From: Rhyacophila brunnea
Lineage: Eukaryota > Arthropoda > Insecta > Trichoptera > Rhyacophilidae
Length of the DNA stretch: 64,000 nucleotides
Reading direction: 5' to 3'
NCBI GenBank assembly: GCA_022495005.1
Contig: JAGYXB010001001.1
Span: forward strand, 682,001 to 746,000
In this document: positions 11,244-21,377 of the stretch, piece after piece
Layout of the letters: the number at the start of each line of letters is the position of its first letter
Numbering within the stretch: the first letter of the stretch is position 1
Translations under genes and position numbers: made by a program
The notes under the pieces: model-generated
The model's input: the letters and a program-made list of their open reading frames with translations, nothing else
What the model was told of the DNA's origin: nothing
The model's database searches: none

Positions 11244-11462
11244 TCATTTAATATTTTTTATTACATCGTCATGTTCAATCCTAAGGGGATCATAGGTTAT
11301 ATTAGATATTAACAGATTTTTGATTTTACCAGAATCGGGTGTTAACCACTTGCCTGGGTCCAAATACACATTAAATAATGGCATGAGAGTTTTCCCAGAC
11401 TCGGGATTCGAACCCGAGACCCATATCATAATACACCGAAATGATACCGCTCGGCCATCGTC
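11244..11462 (-). mobile_element. SINE family A, inverted diverged copy
   Basis: On the minus strand the order is a tRNA-like head with B box GGGTTCGAATCCCGAG, then CCAGGCAAGTGG, then AAATCTGTT and a GATCCCCTTAGGAT-type tail. It is more diverged than the 9576 copy. Confidence 0.7.
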
Positions 11463-11482
11463 GACGTTTTAATAATATAATT

Positions 11483-11681
11483 GGTACAAGTCGGTTATGT
11501 GGAATACAGCGGCAAACACATTTTGAAAATAGCCGATATACTGGATTATTTGTTAGGTTAACCTGACCAAACCTAAGCTAACCTAACTTAACCTAAACAA
11601 ACCCAAACTAACAAATAATCCAGTATATTGGGTATTTTGAAAATGTGTTTGCCGCTGTATTCCACATAACCGACTTGCACC
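11483..11681. mobile_element. Foldback MITE with TTAGG-type core, copy 2
   Basis: The arms (GGTACAAGTCGGTTATGTGG outward, GGATTATTTGTTAGG inward) match copy 1 at 3358. The core (about 11553-11613) retains only scattered CCTAA units. A perfect 8-bp TSD, ATATAATT, lies at 11475-11482 and 11682-11689. Confidence 0.85.
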
Positions 11682-11689
11682 ATATAATT

Positions 11690-12182
11690 TTGTATCTTTT
11701 TTATATACTTATATTTTAACACATAATTTTACTAGGTATCTACCTCTTTTGATTTATAATGGGAACCAATTGATGTTTTGAATGATTTAAACTTGGAATT
11801 TGTATATTTTAATAAATAATTTTGACAAGATCGTTTTTATAATTTTTGACACAATTGTGTGTTGGTTATTTTTCAAATAAATATGTCCAATTCTGTAAGT
11901 ACCTTATCTTCGTTTGGTTGGCATGACGTGCGTTGGTTGCTTTTTGCGTGAATAGCTGCAATTGCACGCACTTCTACGATTTTCGACAAAATGAAATATT
12001 ACTTACTACTTACTGAGTCGAAATGTACGTGACTTTTTTACGTAACGTGATAGTATATCTCTTTGTAGAAAATCTATGCCGTATTGCTGGCATTTTTTTT
12101 TTTGAGAAGACGATGAATGTACAATATGAAGATATCATCAAATGAAGACATCAGAGTACCTACCGCCCAAGACCATTTTTGA
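11690..12182. other. Unique AT-rich sequence
   Basis: No feature recognised. Confidence 0.35.
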
Positions 12183-12439
12183 CCGTGTCCAATCGTAATA
12201 AGATCATAATATGGGCCTCAACAGATTTTTGTTTTTACAAGAAATGGATGTTGGCTACTGCTCAACCTACTAGGTCAGTATTTCCCTACCTTATTTGTGC
12301 CATGCCCCACTTCTACGCTTCAAAAATCTCCATGCCCAATATTAAAATTTTATAGTTACATAACAAGAGAATAATGAATGTACTGTTGATCTTTTTTCAA
12401 ATTTCTCCTTCATATTCCTGCCATTTTCCAGTTAAAATA

Positions 12440-13742
12440 CGAGGGTGGGTCAATAAGTCCTTAGAAAAGCCGACAGGTGGCGCGACTAGTACTGTAAGCG
12501 GTTTGTTTTCATGCAGCGGCACTACCGATTCAGTATGCTGCGAAGTTTCAATCAGATTGGTCGGGTTGTTGTGTGTTTCTCGTACATTTAAAAAAAAAAT
12601 TTGCTTGTGGAAAATGGAAAAATGGAAAATGGAGAAAATTGAGTTTAGAGCTGTTATTAAACATTTTAATATAAAAGGGTTAACAGCAAAGGAAATAAAA
12701 AACGAGTTGGATTTAGTTCACGGCATATCTGCTCCTTCACTTGCAACTATTTATAACTGGTTAAATGAATTTAAACGTGGTCGTACATCAACAAAGGATG
12801 AACCACGCTCAGAACGTCCTGTAGAGGTGACTACACCAGAAATGATCAATAAAATCCACGATATGGTGTTAAGTGACCGAAGATTAAAGTTGAGTGAGAT
12901 AATTGAGGTTACAGGGATCTCAAAAGGTAGCGTCATTTCTATTTTACATGACAAATTGGGCATGAAAAATATTTCTGCAAGATGGGTGCCGCGTTTGCTC
13001 ACAGTCGACAATAAACGCAATAGGGTGGTGGCCTCTAAAGCCCTGTTGTCGCTCATGCAACGCAATCCGGATGAATTTTTTCGTCGCTTTGTGACTGTAG
13101 ATGAAACATGGATACACCACTATACTCCCGAGACGAAAGAACAGTCAAAGCAGTGGATTGCGAAGGCAAACCATGTCCAAAGAAGGCGAAAACAGTAAAA
13201 TCAGCTGGTAAGGTTATGGCTACTGTATTTTGGGATGCACGTGAAATTATTTTCGTTGACTATTTGGAAAAAGGAAAAACAATAACAGGGGATTATTATG
13301 CATCTTTATTGGACCAGCTAAAAAACAAAATTGAAGAAAAACGGCCTCATTTAAACAGGAAAAAAATCCTCTTTCATCAGGACAATGCCCGTGTTCACAC
13401 ATGTTTACGATCAATGGCTAAAATTGAAGAATTGAAGTTCGAATTGGTCGACCACCCACCGTATTCGCCAGATTTAGCCCCCAGTGACTTTTTCCTTTTC
13501 CCAAACTTAAAAAAATGGCTAAGTGGACAACGTTTTTTTTCAAATGAAGAAGTCATCGATCGGACAAATGCTTATTTTGAGGACCTTCCGAAAACTTATT
13601 TTTCTGACGGTTTAAAAAAAATTGAGAAACGTCTGACCAAGTGTATTGAGCTCCAAGGAGATTATGTTGAGAAATAAAAAAAAAATACAAAAATAAAAAC
13701 TGTTTTAATGCTTTTTTCTAAGGAATTATTGACCCACCCTCG
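12440..13742 (+). mobile_element. mariner-family transposon, 1303 bp
   Basis: Terminal inverted repeats start CGAGGGTGGGTCAATAA and extend about 28 bp with one or two mismatches. TA dinucleotides flank both ends (12438-12439 and 13743-13744). Size, TIRs and an internal D34D transposase are those of mariner elements. It appears almost intact apart from the frameshift in its gene, so insertion was fairly recent. Confidence 0.95.
12614..13677 (+). pseudogene. mariner transposase, broken by one frameshift
   Basis: Encodes a cut-and-paste transposase that would bind the TIRs and catalyse excision and TA-targeted insertion. The start chosen is the ATG at 12614 (MEKWKMEKIEFRAVI), because the upstream extension of that frame crosses the TIR. 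Order: N-terminal helix-turn-helix domains; WVPRLL; first catalytic Asp in TVDETWIHHY; second in HQDNARVH; third in SPDLAPSDFF, 34 residues after the second (D34D). Reading runs in one frame to about 13155 and then continues in another to the stop at 13675-13677. One base is missing in the GCGAAGGC region, which breaks the conserved KQW-AKG-P-PKKAKT segment. Otherwise about 350 codons, normal for the family. The subfamily is not determined. Confidence 0.93.
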
Positions 13743-14050
13743 TAATAAGAAAAAGTACAAATATAATAGTGCCGTCATATTTTTTCTCGGAAAGTCAGGG
13801 TTGCAATATCAAAAAATATATTTCGAAAATGTATTTATCCACAAAAAAAAATGTTAAATGTAATGTATTGCACATTGCCCCCCCCAAAACATTAAAATTG
13901 CCGTACGCCCCGCGTTGGGAAACATTGTATTAGGTTCATACTCTGACTCATACACAAAATGAAAAACAATATGTGTAATTGCCAGACCCAGGATTCGAAC
14001 CTGGGATACACGACGTTATTTACACGTTTAAGCTGCGTGGCCATCATTTA

Positions 14051-14985
14051 ATACCTAGTGATGTTCTAATATACAATTATTAGTAACAAGTCGCCTGTAA
14101 CGATATAGCTACCAGGTTCCATGTTTTCTCAATATGCCTGATTGATGCATCCTTGTCTATGAGAAACAATATTATACCATAGACTTTTTATAATGATGAT
14201 TTTCTGTAAATGTCATAGACTGTTTCGTCAGCTGAATCCAGAACAGCTATTCATATTTGAAATATTTTACAGAAGTGTTCTATGAAACATCCTATTATAG
14301 TTATTTATTATATATATAAACACATTTATTTTATGCAACATTTTTTTCATCAGTAGTCCTACTAAAATATGGTGTATTCATCTATCTGTACAAATTACAA
14401 ATAATTTAATTAGTTGTTTCAAAGAACTCCCTTTTAAAATATTGCAAGTGTGAGTTAGAATAGTTCTGCATTCAGCTGATGGTTTATAATGATGATTTTC
14501 TATAAATGTCAATATGTAATGGTATGTAAAAATAATGTAGATACGTGCGGTAAACCTCTGTGTTTTCATTATTTATAATAACCCGTATTTTAAAATGTTT
14601 TAAGCCACCTGAGCAATGAGGTACCTGCACGCCGACCTCTCCCATTCTCTTTAGAAGTGCCAGGGAGGTTAAGGGAATACTAGCTACTGCTTAATTATTT
14701 TTATAATCTCTGTAAAAATCGAACTTTGGCGATAACCAACTGTTGTTTATGTATGTGTACATAAGTAAATATTTTCAAATTAATAAATTTTTATTCTAAA
14801 GTAATAAAAAATAGTAAAAGTATGCCTCTTACTTTAATATGTATCAAACAGGTAGCTAGTACAGTCTCTGAAAACTGACGAAGTACTCCACGGACTCTGC
14901 AATCCAAAAAGGCTGTGAATCACTGATCTAAAATTTACTTTACTTACACCATGTCTCCATTCGAGTAAACAAATACATTTTATAT
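14051..14985. other. AT-rich sequence, nothing firm
   Basis: Two copies of TATAATGATGATTTTCT (about 14190 and 14490) with TAAATGTCA shortly after suggest a local duplication. Nothing else is supported. Confidence 0.35.
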
Positions 14986-14990
14986 CATTA

Positions 14991-15110
14991 TCATTTATGG
15001 CACTCCAATCCTCGACGGGTCTTGGCCTCCTTCCTGTACGATCCAGCGTCGACACTCTCCAGTTATTTTGATCAAATATTCTGTGGCACAGTCCAGCCGT
15101 CTCAATTTCG
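14991..15110 (-). pseudogene. LINE ORF2 C-terminal remnant
   Basis: The minus strand ends an open frame with EAKTRRGLECHK and a stop. This resembles the C-terminal EAKTH-GL tails of non-LTR retrotransposon ORF2 proteins in insects. The neighbouring frame carries more relic sequence, implying a frameshift. The assignment rests on a short motif only. Confidence 0.35.
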
Positions 15111-15860
15111 GCCATCGAGATCTTATGTACATAGCCCGCCTTGCTGGTATCTCCTCCGGCTTTCTAGACATAATAATGATAGATCCAGCCCAGTCTGCAT
15201 TTTTTGTACAGCTCCTCAATATGACTCTATACTATTTTCTTGAACACGTCAAAGATTCTTCTCGAAGCTCTCCTCTCAAAGATATCAATATTTCTCTCAT
15301 CGCTGAGTTCCCAGCATTGTGGCCAGATTGCTTAGGTTTTCCTCGAGAGTGTCTTGTTTTTCAGAAGCCTTCGGAGACGAAAATAGTAAATGTTAGTAAG
15401 AATGATCCCGTGATTTATTTAGTCGCTTGTGTTATTAGTGATAAATTGTAAATAAAGTACTGATGAATTTGATTTGAATTTTGAATAAATAAAAAAACGT
15501 TTAAGAGAAATGATAATGTGTATGGTTTATTTTGCATAATAATAAAATTGTTAGTATTTACATAAATTATTATTCATATCGTAAAATCGCTTGTTATTTT
15601 TCCCATGAATAATTGAATATTGATAGTATTGAAATTTTATTCATTGGCAATTATGTACCATAGATAAAATCACTATTTTAATAAAAAAACACTTGACTTC
15701 TAAATCTATATTATTAACGATAAATTAAATTTTATGTATTCCATATATTTACATAATATTATATGCTACTTATAACATTAACTACATTAACTACAATAAA
15801 ATAATAATATTTAAATCATAAGGAATATTTTCAAAAATATGTAACCACTTCTGTCGTGCC
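15111..15860. other. Unassigned; 127-codon ORF on plus strand
   Basis: 15068-15451 is open on the plus strand but overlaps the LINE relic on the other strand. No family motif was seen. The rest is AT-rich. Confidence 0.3.
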
Positions 15861-15965
15861 TAGGGATTGCAATACCGGCATTTAAAACCGTTATTCAATT
15901 ATTTATCAATACCGAAATACCGGTTTGAAGAATGCAAAATACCGATATTTTCGGTATTACGTAAG
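15861..15965 (+). mobile_element. One end of a hAT-like element, TACCGG-rich
   Basis: Starts TAGGGATTGCAATACCGG, a hAT-style terminus, followed by at least five ATACCG or CGGTAT words in 100 bp. The opposite end was not found, so the boundary is open. Confidence 0.4.
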
Positions 15966-16080
15966 TACGAAAGCATGCCTACACGTTTTATGTTTTTCGA
16001 AAATGTATTTAATGTTATTTTTTCAATTCTTACTACTATATTGTACCTATAAGTTTAACTGAATTTTAGAAACTAACCAA

Positions 16081-16205
16081 CCCGGGAGTTTCTCACGGAT
16101 ATTAAATCAGCTGGTTCTGAGTTCAGTTTAACAATGTCTATTATGAGATTTCTCGGAAATTCCAACGCGTATTTCTTTTATTTCTGTTTTCTTAGAATTC
16201 ACTAA
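16081..16205 (+). repeat. 125 bp dispersed direct repeat, copy 1
   Basis: Begins CCCGGGAGTTTCTCACGG and continues with CAGCTGGTTCTGAGTTC and AAATTCCAACGCGTAT. About 85-90 % identical by eye to 18061-18185. No TIR. Confidence 0.7.
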
Positions 16206-16225
16206 TACAAACACTATAACAAAAC

Positions 16226-16390
16226 TCACCAATACCGTCTGTAAATTGTAGTCTTAGTTCAATGAAATAAATGACTGACAAAATTTAGTGTGCACTATTG
16301 ACGGCTGAACACCGGCAACAAAAAATACCTCCTCCCTTCGCCACTGCCCCATAATCTATCTAATTTCCAAAAGTCATTCTTCGCCACTGC
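16226..16390. mobile_element. MITE family D, right-end fragment
   Basis: Carries GTCTGTAAATTGTAGTCTTAG, AAATTTAGTGTGCACTATT and CCCTTCGCCACTG, matching the right halves of the copies at 21.4-22.6 and 46.0-46.5 kb. It preserves the uninterrupted site GTAAATTGTAG. Confidence 0.65.
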
Positions 16391-17022
16391 GTAATGCAAA
16401 TAGTGTTAAAATCGATGACTTTGACTATATTATAGAAATTTTGATGAACTAAGTAGATACTAGTAGATATTATTACAATAATTTATATAATATATCCCTT
16501 TGGTTTCTCGATCGTCTGGGAAAACAACGTAGATGCCACGATAATGTTTTCCTCGTTTTGCTCTTCGTCTCTCAAGATCATTCCGATGAATTATTCATCG
16601 CGAGTTCTTATCATAATTTGGCGGACGCTCCACAACTTTCCTCGAAATTTTCTCATTTTTTTTTCCGCCGTCGTTTCTCTTGCCGTCTTAACTTTTTTCT
16701 GGTCCCCGATAATGATTTTTGTTTGTTCTTGTTTTCTTTTCTTTCCCTTTTTACGTTGTTTAGCGGCGGAAGTGGATAAAATAATTTATTAACAAAAACT
16801 TGAGTGATACTGAAGCACTCATTTTAGGTGCTCAAGTATTGACTTACTTATATTGGGCGTATATATTTTAAATAGCTTCAAAGCTTAAAGACAAAAGCTC
16901 GCATTATTATTTAAATACCCAACCGTTAAATATAATTCGAACGACCGAATTACTATTTCAAAAAATCTTCGATCACATTGCTAGAGAATATCCGAGCAGC
17001 CTAGATATCTAGGCACTCGTGC
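16391..17022. other. Unique, pyrimidine-rich in part
   Basis: 16540-16760 is CT-rich on the plus strand and of mixed composition. The ORFs there show only composition bias. Confidence 0.35.
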
Positions 17023-17024
17023 GC

Positions 17025-17334
17025 ATCTATTCTATGCACAATACTGCTATCGGCTGCTATAATAGGCAGATATTGAGGGTAGTTTATCATATGTATGTAG
17101 TAAGCGTGTTATAATTATTACAATTAGTTAGTTGTAATTGTTACAAATAGTTCTATGTTTTAACAGCACCTCCCTTGGCTGTGTTAACTTTTAGATGGAC
17201 AGTTTTGACAGTTCAGACGGCTAACCTATTTTAAACATTATAATATCTCAATACATAAATATGATAAACTACCCTCGATAGCCGCCGATAATGGCCGATA
17301 GCAGTTTTTTGTATAGAATAGATACGGTGGAGTC
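17025..17334. mobile_element. MITE family K, copy 1
   Basis: Inverted ends ATCTATTCTATGCACAATAC and, reverse-complemented, ATCTATTCTATACAAAAAAC, both followed by TGCTATCGGC. They enclose ~250 bp including ACCTCCCTTGGCTGTG. A related copy is at 23285-23680. Non-coding. Confidence 0.65.
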
Positions 17335-17439
17335 GAAAAAAGTAAAACTCACAACCATCCGATAATATCAAAGAAAACTACATGTTACATACAACATAAA
17401 ACTACAAACCACCTAATGTGGAGGCCTAAAACCATCTGA

Positions 17440-17545
17440 ATAGACGAACTCATAAAGTTCGGTGGATGTACATGGTAACAAAGAATTAGGGACCGAACAG
17501 AGTGGAGAGAGCTATCAAAGACCTTTATCCAACAGTGAATTGTAC
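17440..17545 (+). pseudogene. LINE ORF2 C-terminal remnant (ELSKTFIQQ type)
   Basis: The plus-strand frame reads RDRTEWRELSKTFIQQ before a stop, matching the C-terminal DRxEWRELxKxYIQQW tail common in insect LINE ORF2 proteins. A diverged homologue lies at about 60860-60970. Confidence 0.5.
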
Positions 17546-18060
17546 CCAGCTGCTGATAATTATGATCAATGAATTAATTACACACAGATAGAAAATGATA
17601 TTAAATGATAATAAGTATTTTTCTGATCATTTCAAAACGTATGTATATTTAACATGGTTTATGTTCTTCTTTTAATTAAAAAGAAGTTTCGTTAATCGAT
17701 TTATATTTATAGTTTTTAATAAACCTTAGTTGCCTACTATAACACAAGCCTTGTGTTTATTTCCACTCTATAATCCATATCAAAACATGCCAAGATCCAA
17801 TTCATCAAACGTTGATACGATTTCCGCCCACTCATGCAAACTGAGTGACCCATAAGCGGACAGCATATCACCAGATTCCCTGGAAATTGGCGGAAGGGGT
17901 AGATGCTATTTCTAGAGCACCCTCACATCTCATATCCGGTGCTTGACAGCCTCTCTGAAACAGCCTGGCCCGTATGCATTTAGCTACTGCCGCCTTACTT
18001 AGTTTAAAATTACTTTTAATTTGATTTGTGGAGTAGTACACAACCGGATATGCGCTTTTA
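17546..18060. other. Unassigned sequence
   Basis: 17800-17980 has higher GC than its surroundings and no repeat partner. Nothing recognised. Confidence 0.3.
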
Positions 18061-18185
18061 CCCGGGAGTTTCTCACGGATATTAACTCAGCTGGTTCTGA
18101 GTTCGTTTTAACAAAGTCTATAATGAGAATTCTTGGAAATTCCAACGCGTATAAAATGCACTTCCTGTTTTCTTAAAATTCAGAA
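18061..18185 (+). repeat. 125 bp dispersed direct repeat, copy 2
   Basis: Second copy of 16081-16205, starting at the identical CCCGGGAGTTTCTCACGG. The abrupt shared 5' edge suggests a defined element end. Confidence 0.7.
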
Positions 18186-18877
18186 TAATAAATAACATTT
18201 TCCTGAAAAATAAAGACTGCCATCACAGAAATATTATTTATATTGTGTGCACAACGATAATTTAAAACAACTTTTTTTTAAATGTTAATAGTGATTATTC
18301 AAATTAGCAAATTATCAAAAAAAGTTCAAATTTCCAATTTGATAGTGTGTATACGTGTAAATTTGTTTATTCAGTCATAATTCCGGGTCTCAATTTATTA
18401 CAATTATTATTAAACGTTTTAAAAAAAAAAAAATTATTTGTAAAGTAAAATATTATTTTTGATAGAAAGATTATAACGCAATTTATTTCAGCCGCCATTC
18501 CGTGACCTACAAAACACGGCCGCCATTTTGTACGCTATCAAAAAACCTCTACCCTAATGACAACGCTGCACAACTCTTTGTTTGCCTACATTACATGTTA
18601 TTTTATGTTAAATAATAACGGTGTTACTTACTGAATTATTTCACTGTTGGCAGCAATTCTCGAATTAGCCTACCACGCGCAGCATAATGGACATTTCGAA
18701 ATATGCCACTATTTCACTGCACATTGCTTAATACTTGCTAGTTATATTATAAGTATATTAGTATTATTAGGTTCATTTGAAAAGGGGGTTATGAATTACT
18801 ATAATAGCGCGCACACAAAAAAATGGTTTGAAATATTTTAATATAATTTCGGCTAAAATACTTGCTTACTACTTATT
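18186..18877. other. AT-rich unique sequence
   Basis: No supported feature. 18490-18570 has two GCCGCCATT words 40 bp apart. Confidence 0.3.
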
Positions 18878-19084
18878 TTACTTCCAATTCTCAAATCGAA
18901 CCATGGCTTTCTCGAATTTTCTATTCCATCCCTTTATGTCTCCAGCAGTAACTAGCAGTTGGTCCTGCACTTCAATTGGCTTCAGCTTATCCTCCCTCAA
19001 ACCATCGAGCTTTCTCTGTATATCAAGTAGTGGTATTACATACTTACTAGCAAATGTTGCAGTACCATCCATCAACATTATCAT
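18878..19084 (-). CDS. Protein-like 68-codon ORF, unknown family
   Basis: The translation has the look of a folded helical protein rather than AT-driven noise: KYVIPLLDIQRKLDGLRED, then KPIEVQDQLLV and AGDIKGWNRKFEKAMVRF-ENWK at the stop. It is amphipathic and charge-balanced. The ATG used (19082-19084) may not be the true start: the frame upstream ends quickly and I see no good splice acceptor. No repeat partner was found in the window. It may be a fragment of a retroposed gene, a terminal exon, or part of an unlisted transposon protein. Confidence 0.35.
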   Translation of the reverse strand: MIMLMDGTATFASKYVIPLLDIQRKLDGLREDKLKPIEVQDQLLVTAGDIKGWNRKFEKAMVRFENWK

Positions 19085-19496
19085 ACGTTACCCTCTCCCC
19101 CATACGTATATGCTGTCTTTGTTCTGGTATTTGAGACACGCTTATGCGATTGTGAACTGCTGCACCCGCTTAGCTGAGTTTTTGTAGTGTCCTGACTTTG
19201 GCGATTAATTTATCAAACGGTGACGCGTAGGTGATGATTCTTCCTTAGTCACAATCTGTCTATTTTTTTATTGATTGTGTATATTTCCTAAGGTTACAGT
19301 AGGTTACAGCACCGTATCCCTATTATAATCAGTCAAATCTATTGGATAACACATTGATTCTTATCTGAAGGCCATTTTTTTGATTTTTTAACACCTACAA
19401 TTCGATTTATACTTTCCCAAAATCTCTTCAGTTTGCACGGAGGATCTATATTATTACAGAAATTATCATTTTCAGAGATACATCGTTTTCAAATTC
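19085..19496. other. Unassigned sequence
   Basis: No feature recognised. Confidence 0.3.
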
Positions 19497-19790
19497 ATGT
19501 TTCCACACCATATTTTATGCATCTTTATTTATTTATACCTTTCGGGCAATCTGTCACAAATTAATAATTATTGTATTGTCGTTTACTCGATACGATATTA
19601 TTGCACTGTAGGCATATTCTGTCAAACTATCATGAGAATATCATTAGTTTTCTTTCACGACCCGATTAAAATTAACGATTCCTTTATTTATATATATTTA
19701 AATTATAATTTGCATTGATGTGCATGTTTAATGTCTTCTCTCACTCTTTCTTATAGATGTTCATGTATTTTCTCTCAAGCATTACGGATA
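19497..19790 (+). repeat. Dispersed repeat family H, copy 2
   Basis: Homologue of 7970-8290. Contains TTGTCGTTTACTCGATACGA and TTCTTTCACGACCCGATTAA. Confidence 0.5.
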
Positions 19791-19814
19791 ATTCAAGTCA
19801 AATATATGTATTTC

Positions 19815-19982
19815 TGGCGACTCTCGTGGTGCAGTGCGTAAGGCGCTGGCCTTCCACCCAAGAGTTCTGGGTTCGATTCCCGGTCTGGACACAATAATAA
19901 TGTATTTTTCTCAAAGCCTGGATATTTGTGATTGTTCAAAATTACTAACAACCACCTTGTACGAAAAAGCAAAGACATGGTT
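19815..19982 (+). mobile_element. tRNA-derived SINE, family C, well-preserved copy
   Basis: A box GTGGTGCAGTGCGTAAGGCG and B box GGGTTCGATTCCCGG head a ~95 bp tail (TCTCAAAGCCTGGATATTTG, then ACAACCACCTTGTACG). The same head and tail occur inverted at 60545-60720. Confidence 0.8.
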
Positions 19983-20588
19983 ATTAATAATTATTTAAAA
20001 AAAAAATATGTACATGGTAATTAACATGGATTAATTCAATTCTGGATGAAGGTCTCTCCCATCTGACCCAATTCCTTTTCGGTCTCTACAATACATTGCT
20101 TCATATACATACAGAATATAACACTCTGCCATTCACCAATGTTATTGTTAGTCATCCCTTAATCGAATCCTTTATAAAAAAATATCCATGGTTTAACTTT
20201 CATCGTGCTTATCAATCATAATTAACTGTATAATATCCTAAATTGCCTGATGGCCGTCCGGGGATTTTCCCTCGTCTGTATGACATGACGGCGTTTGTTA
20301 GCCAAGGATTACCCGCGGAAATGCACTCGTGACGGCTTTCTAATTATTTCTGTGTGGCAAAGTACATTAATGGCAATGCAGTTTCCAAAATGCGACTGAA
20401 TTATGTAATAATTTTCTTCTCTGAATTGTTTTCCGGTGAGGGATTTCACCGTTTTGTTTCGCGCGTAATATTTAAAATTTGAACAGGCAATTTATTATAC
20501 TAAGATATAATTATAGTCATTATACTTAATCATTAAAATAATTTAGATTCAGTTGTGTATTTTTAAAATAATGCGTCATATAACATTA
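19983..20588. other. Unique; mixed-composition island 20240-20480
   Basis: The island has balanced base composition, no ORF and no repeat partner. It could be a conserved noncoding element. Confidence 0.3.
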
Positions 20589-20954
20589 AGGCCTCGCACA
20601 TCTAAACTCGTCCGTTTACAATATGTCGAATACGTCGATGTGACGTATTTGTAATTAATTCACAAAACAAACGTTATCTTAACGACATTGCGACTTTTTG
20701 GTTCGAAAAAAACATCTAGTGTTGCTAGCAACAAATTGGATGCGTCTCGGGCTACGAGTCGAAGCCGCCAGTACACATACTACATACGCACACGAATTGG
20801 TCATTCCTATACCGACGCATCCTATACATATCTACGTTTCGAAAGGTTACGCGCGACAATCTAGATGCCTATATGCAACATTAGAGAGACGTTGCTAGAA
20901 GGTTTGATTTATGTCTGTGTGGCAGACGAGGCGAATTTAGATTTGAGATCCGGC
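20589..20954. mobile_element. PIF/Harbinger-like MITE, related to 35297-35652
   Basis: Inverted ends (GGCCTCGCACATCTAAACTCG-like left; GCCGGATCTCAAATCTAAA as the reverse complement of the right) lie at TTA/TAA sites. Internal words GAATTGGTCATTCCTATACC match, inverted, the element at 35.3 kb. The ORF at 20698-20898 lies inside and shows no motif. Confidence 0.55.
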
Positions 20955-21169
20955 TTAATCCAAATGTCACCGGTCTCCTACGAATCACAGACGAGCGCAC
21001 CAATATTTACTTTGTCCAAGATATTGAAATATAATTATACATGCATAATTATGATTAAATAAGGAGAAATCACTTCAGAAGATATCAGCGCTCAATATAA
21101 TATAACAATCGCTGTTTCGGCATCTGTTGACGTTTCATTTTTTGACGTCTTTGACATTTCGTGAGGTTG

Positions 21170-21305
21170 CAATCGTCAATGTCGCTAGGCTCATTCATAT
21201 TATATGCGCGGCCAGCTATGCAACATAAATGCGACATTCCTACAAGGTTTGATGTATGGCTTTGTCGCTGACGATGCGAGTTTAGATGTGCGAACCGGCT
21301 ACCAT
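21170..21305. mobile_element. Fragment related to the 20.6 kb MITE
   Basis: Contains GTTTGATGTATGG, then GACGATGCGAGTTTAGATGTG and ACCGGCT, paralleling the right end of 20589-20954. Confidence 0.4.
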
Positions 21306-21377
21306 CTACAATCGTCTTATATGACAAGAAGCGCAGGACCTCCAATGCTGAAGAGTAACAGGATGAAGTAAGCACCA

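Larger units (their letters stand above)
12276..13927. mobile_element. Non-autonomous hAT-like element hosting a mariner
   Basis: Left terminus CAGTATTTCCCTACC and reverse-complemented right terminus CAATGTTTCCCAACG fit the CAGTGTTTCCC style of hAT ends. The flanking 8-mers TACTAGGT (12268-12275) and TATTAGGT (13928-13935) differ at one base, the 8-bp TSD length of hAT. Without the mariner it is about 347 bp and non-coding. Confidence 0.7.
12183..14050 (-). mobile_element. SINE family A copy split by a nested insertion
   Basis: The 3' tail lies at 12183-12275 (ACAGATTTTTGTTTTTAC and TACTGCTCAACC in plus orientation) and the body plus tRNA-like head at 13928-14050 (CCAGACCCAGGATTCGAACC). The break is an insertion with target TACTAGGT / TATTAGGT, one mismatch. 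Joined across the gap, the halves are collinear with the intact copy at 9576. Confidence 0.8.
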
